From positions 1-32,166 of the forward strand of contig JAGASL010000018.1 in assembly GCA_017621755.1 (NCBI GenBank): a stretch of 32,166 nucleotides of DNA, written 5' to 3'. This stretch comes from Clostridia bacterium (GTDB taxonomy: Bacteria > Bacillota > Clostridia > Oscillospirales > CAG-272). The translations under genes were made by a program, and so were the position numbers. A model generated the notes under the pieces. That model searched no databases and was not told where the DNA came from. It saw nothing but the letters and a program-made list of their open reading frames with translations. How positions within the stretch are numbered: the first letter of the stretch is position 1; each line of letters begins with the position of its first letter. Below, in pieces: positions 32,019 to 32,166 of the stretch.

Positions 32019-32166
32019 ATGAAATCAAATTTGAGAAATGAAATTAAGTCGTACATTGTACGGCAAGGGATGACCATGCAGGAGGTCGTTGACCTCTTGG
32101 CAGACGAGTACGGATGGAGCGACAGCGTTTCCAATCTGTCCAACAAGCTCCAGCGTGAATCGCTCC
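32019..32166 (+). CDS. small HTH-like element protein (3' end beyond window)
   Basis: The visible 49 residues (MKSNLRNEIKSYIVRQGMTM, then EVVDLLADEYGWSDSVSNLSNKLQRESL) form a helix-turn-helix-like pattern seen in small phage and element DNA-binding proteins. A strong GGAGGA precedes ATG 32019 by eight bases. It follows the palindrome-rich region after the helicase and may be a copy-control or transcription regulator of the element. Confidence 0.65.
   Translation, partial: MKSNLRNEIKSYIVRQGMTMQEVVDLLADEYGWSDSVSNLSNKLQRESL

Larger units (their letters stand above)
23420..32166. mobile_element. left part of an integrative mobile element inserted at the rlmD 3' end (right end not in window)
   Basis: Signs are the junction inside rlmD, an abrupt shift in codon style, a cargo-like LysR/EamA pair, an element-type sigma factor, DUF6061- and DUF6076-like genes, a primase/helicase replication module and many dyads. 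The 3' end of rum/rlmD is a known target of integrative conjugative elements in streptococci and other Firmicutes. The exact left boundary is somewhere in about 23425-23475 and cannot be fixed without the right attachment site. No integrase, relaxase or conjugation gene is in the window. Confidence 0.75.

Noticed and set aside
1..32166. CRISPR array, tRNA or rRNA genes
   Set aside because: No regularly spaced direct repeats, cloverleaf-like arms with CCA context, or rRNA signatures were noticed on reading both strands.

Overview
The first 23.4 kb looks like the chromosome of a GC-rich, low-redox Firmicute of class Clostridia, probably an Oscillospirales/Ruminococcaceae-type gut bacterium. The grounds are sporulation genes (yunB, a cwlD-type amidase), a Na+-pump decarboxylase cassette (carboxyltransferase, OadG-like gamma subunit, biotin carrier), a DUF512 radical-SAM gene directly upstream of der, strong AGGAGG ribosome sites and Gram-positive promoters. 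This is inferred from gene content; no rRNA or species marker is present.

Layout. 1-2064 (minus strand): biotin-dependent Na+ decarboxylase operon, its carrier gene cut by the window edge. 2262-3907: yunB and an HTH regulator. 3962-5017 (minus): Xer-type tyrosine recombinase. 5175-7928: a small membrane protein, then cwlD-like amidase overlapping radA. 7994-8635: divergent XRE regulator and small acidic protein sharing two matched dyads. 8879-10969: an EF-G paralogue behind a promoter covered by an inverted repeat. 11034-14782: a divergent glycan locus (SGNH esterase and sialidase-fold protein on minus, GH20 hexosaminidase on plus). 14871-21997: a five-gene operon of SGNH esterase, DUF512 radical SAM protein, der, obg and a large TIM-barrel hydrolase-like protein, bounded by a clear promoter and terminator. 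The essential ribosome-assembly GTPases therefore sit between two carbohydrate-type genes.

At about 23.42 kb, inside the 3' end of rlmD (rumA), base composition and gene style change. The rlmD frame continues about 90 codons into foreign DNA, giving a 548-residue chimeric methyltransferase. From there to the right edge is the left part of an integrative mobile element. It carries a small DUF6061-like gene, a LysR/EamA exporter cargo pair, a 365-nt stretch built of eight consecutive stem-loops with no convincing gene, a sigma-70-like regulator, a GNAT acetyltransferase, a DUF6076-like zinc-ribbon protein, a replication module (CHC2 primase-like protein plus SF3/P4-type helicase), a palindrome- and repeat-rich intergenic region, and the start of a small HTH-like gene. 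Integrase, relaxase and conjugation genes are not in view, so the element type (ICE or mobilizable element) is inferred.

The most unusual items are the element-encoded tail on RlmD, the stem-loop array at 25984-26348, the repeated GTCATGTTTT boxes between the DUF6076 and primase genes, the palindromes downstream of the helicase, and the paired 16-bp dyads in the XRE divergent promoter. No tRNA, rRNA, CRISPR array or intact insertion sequence was seen.
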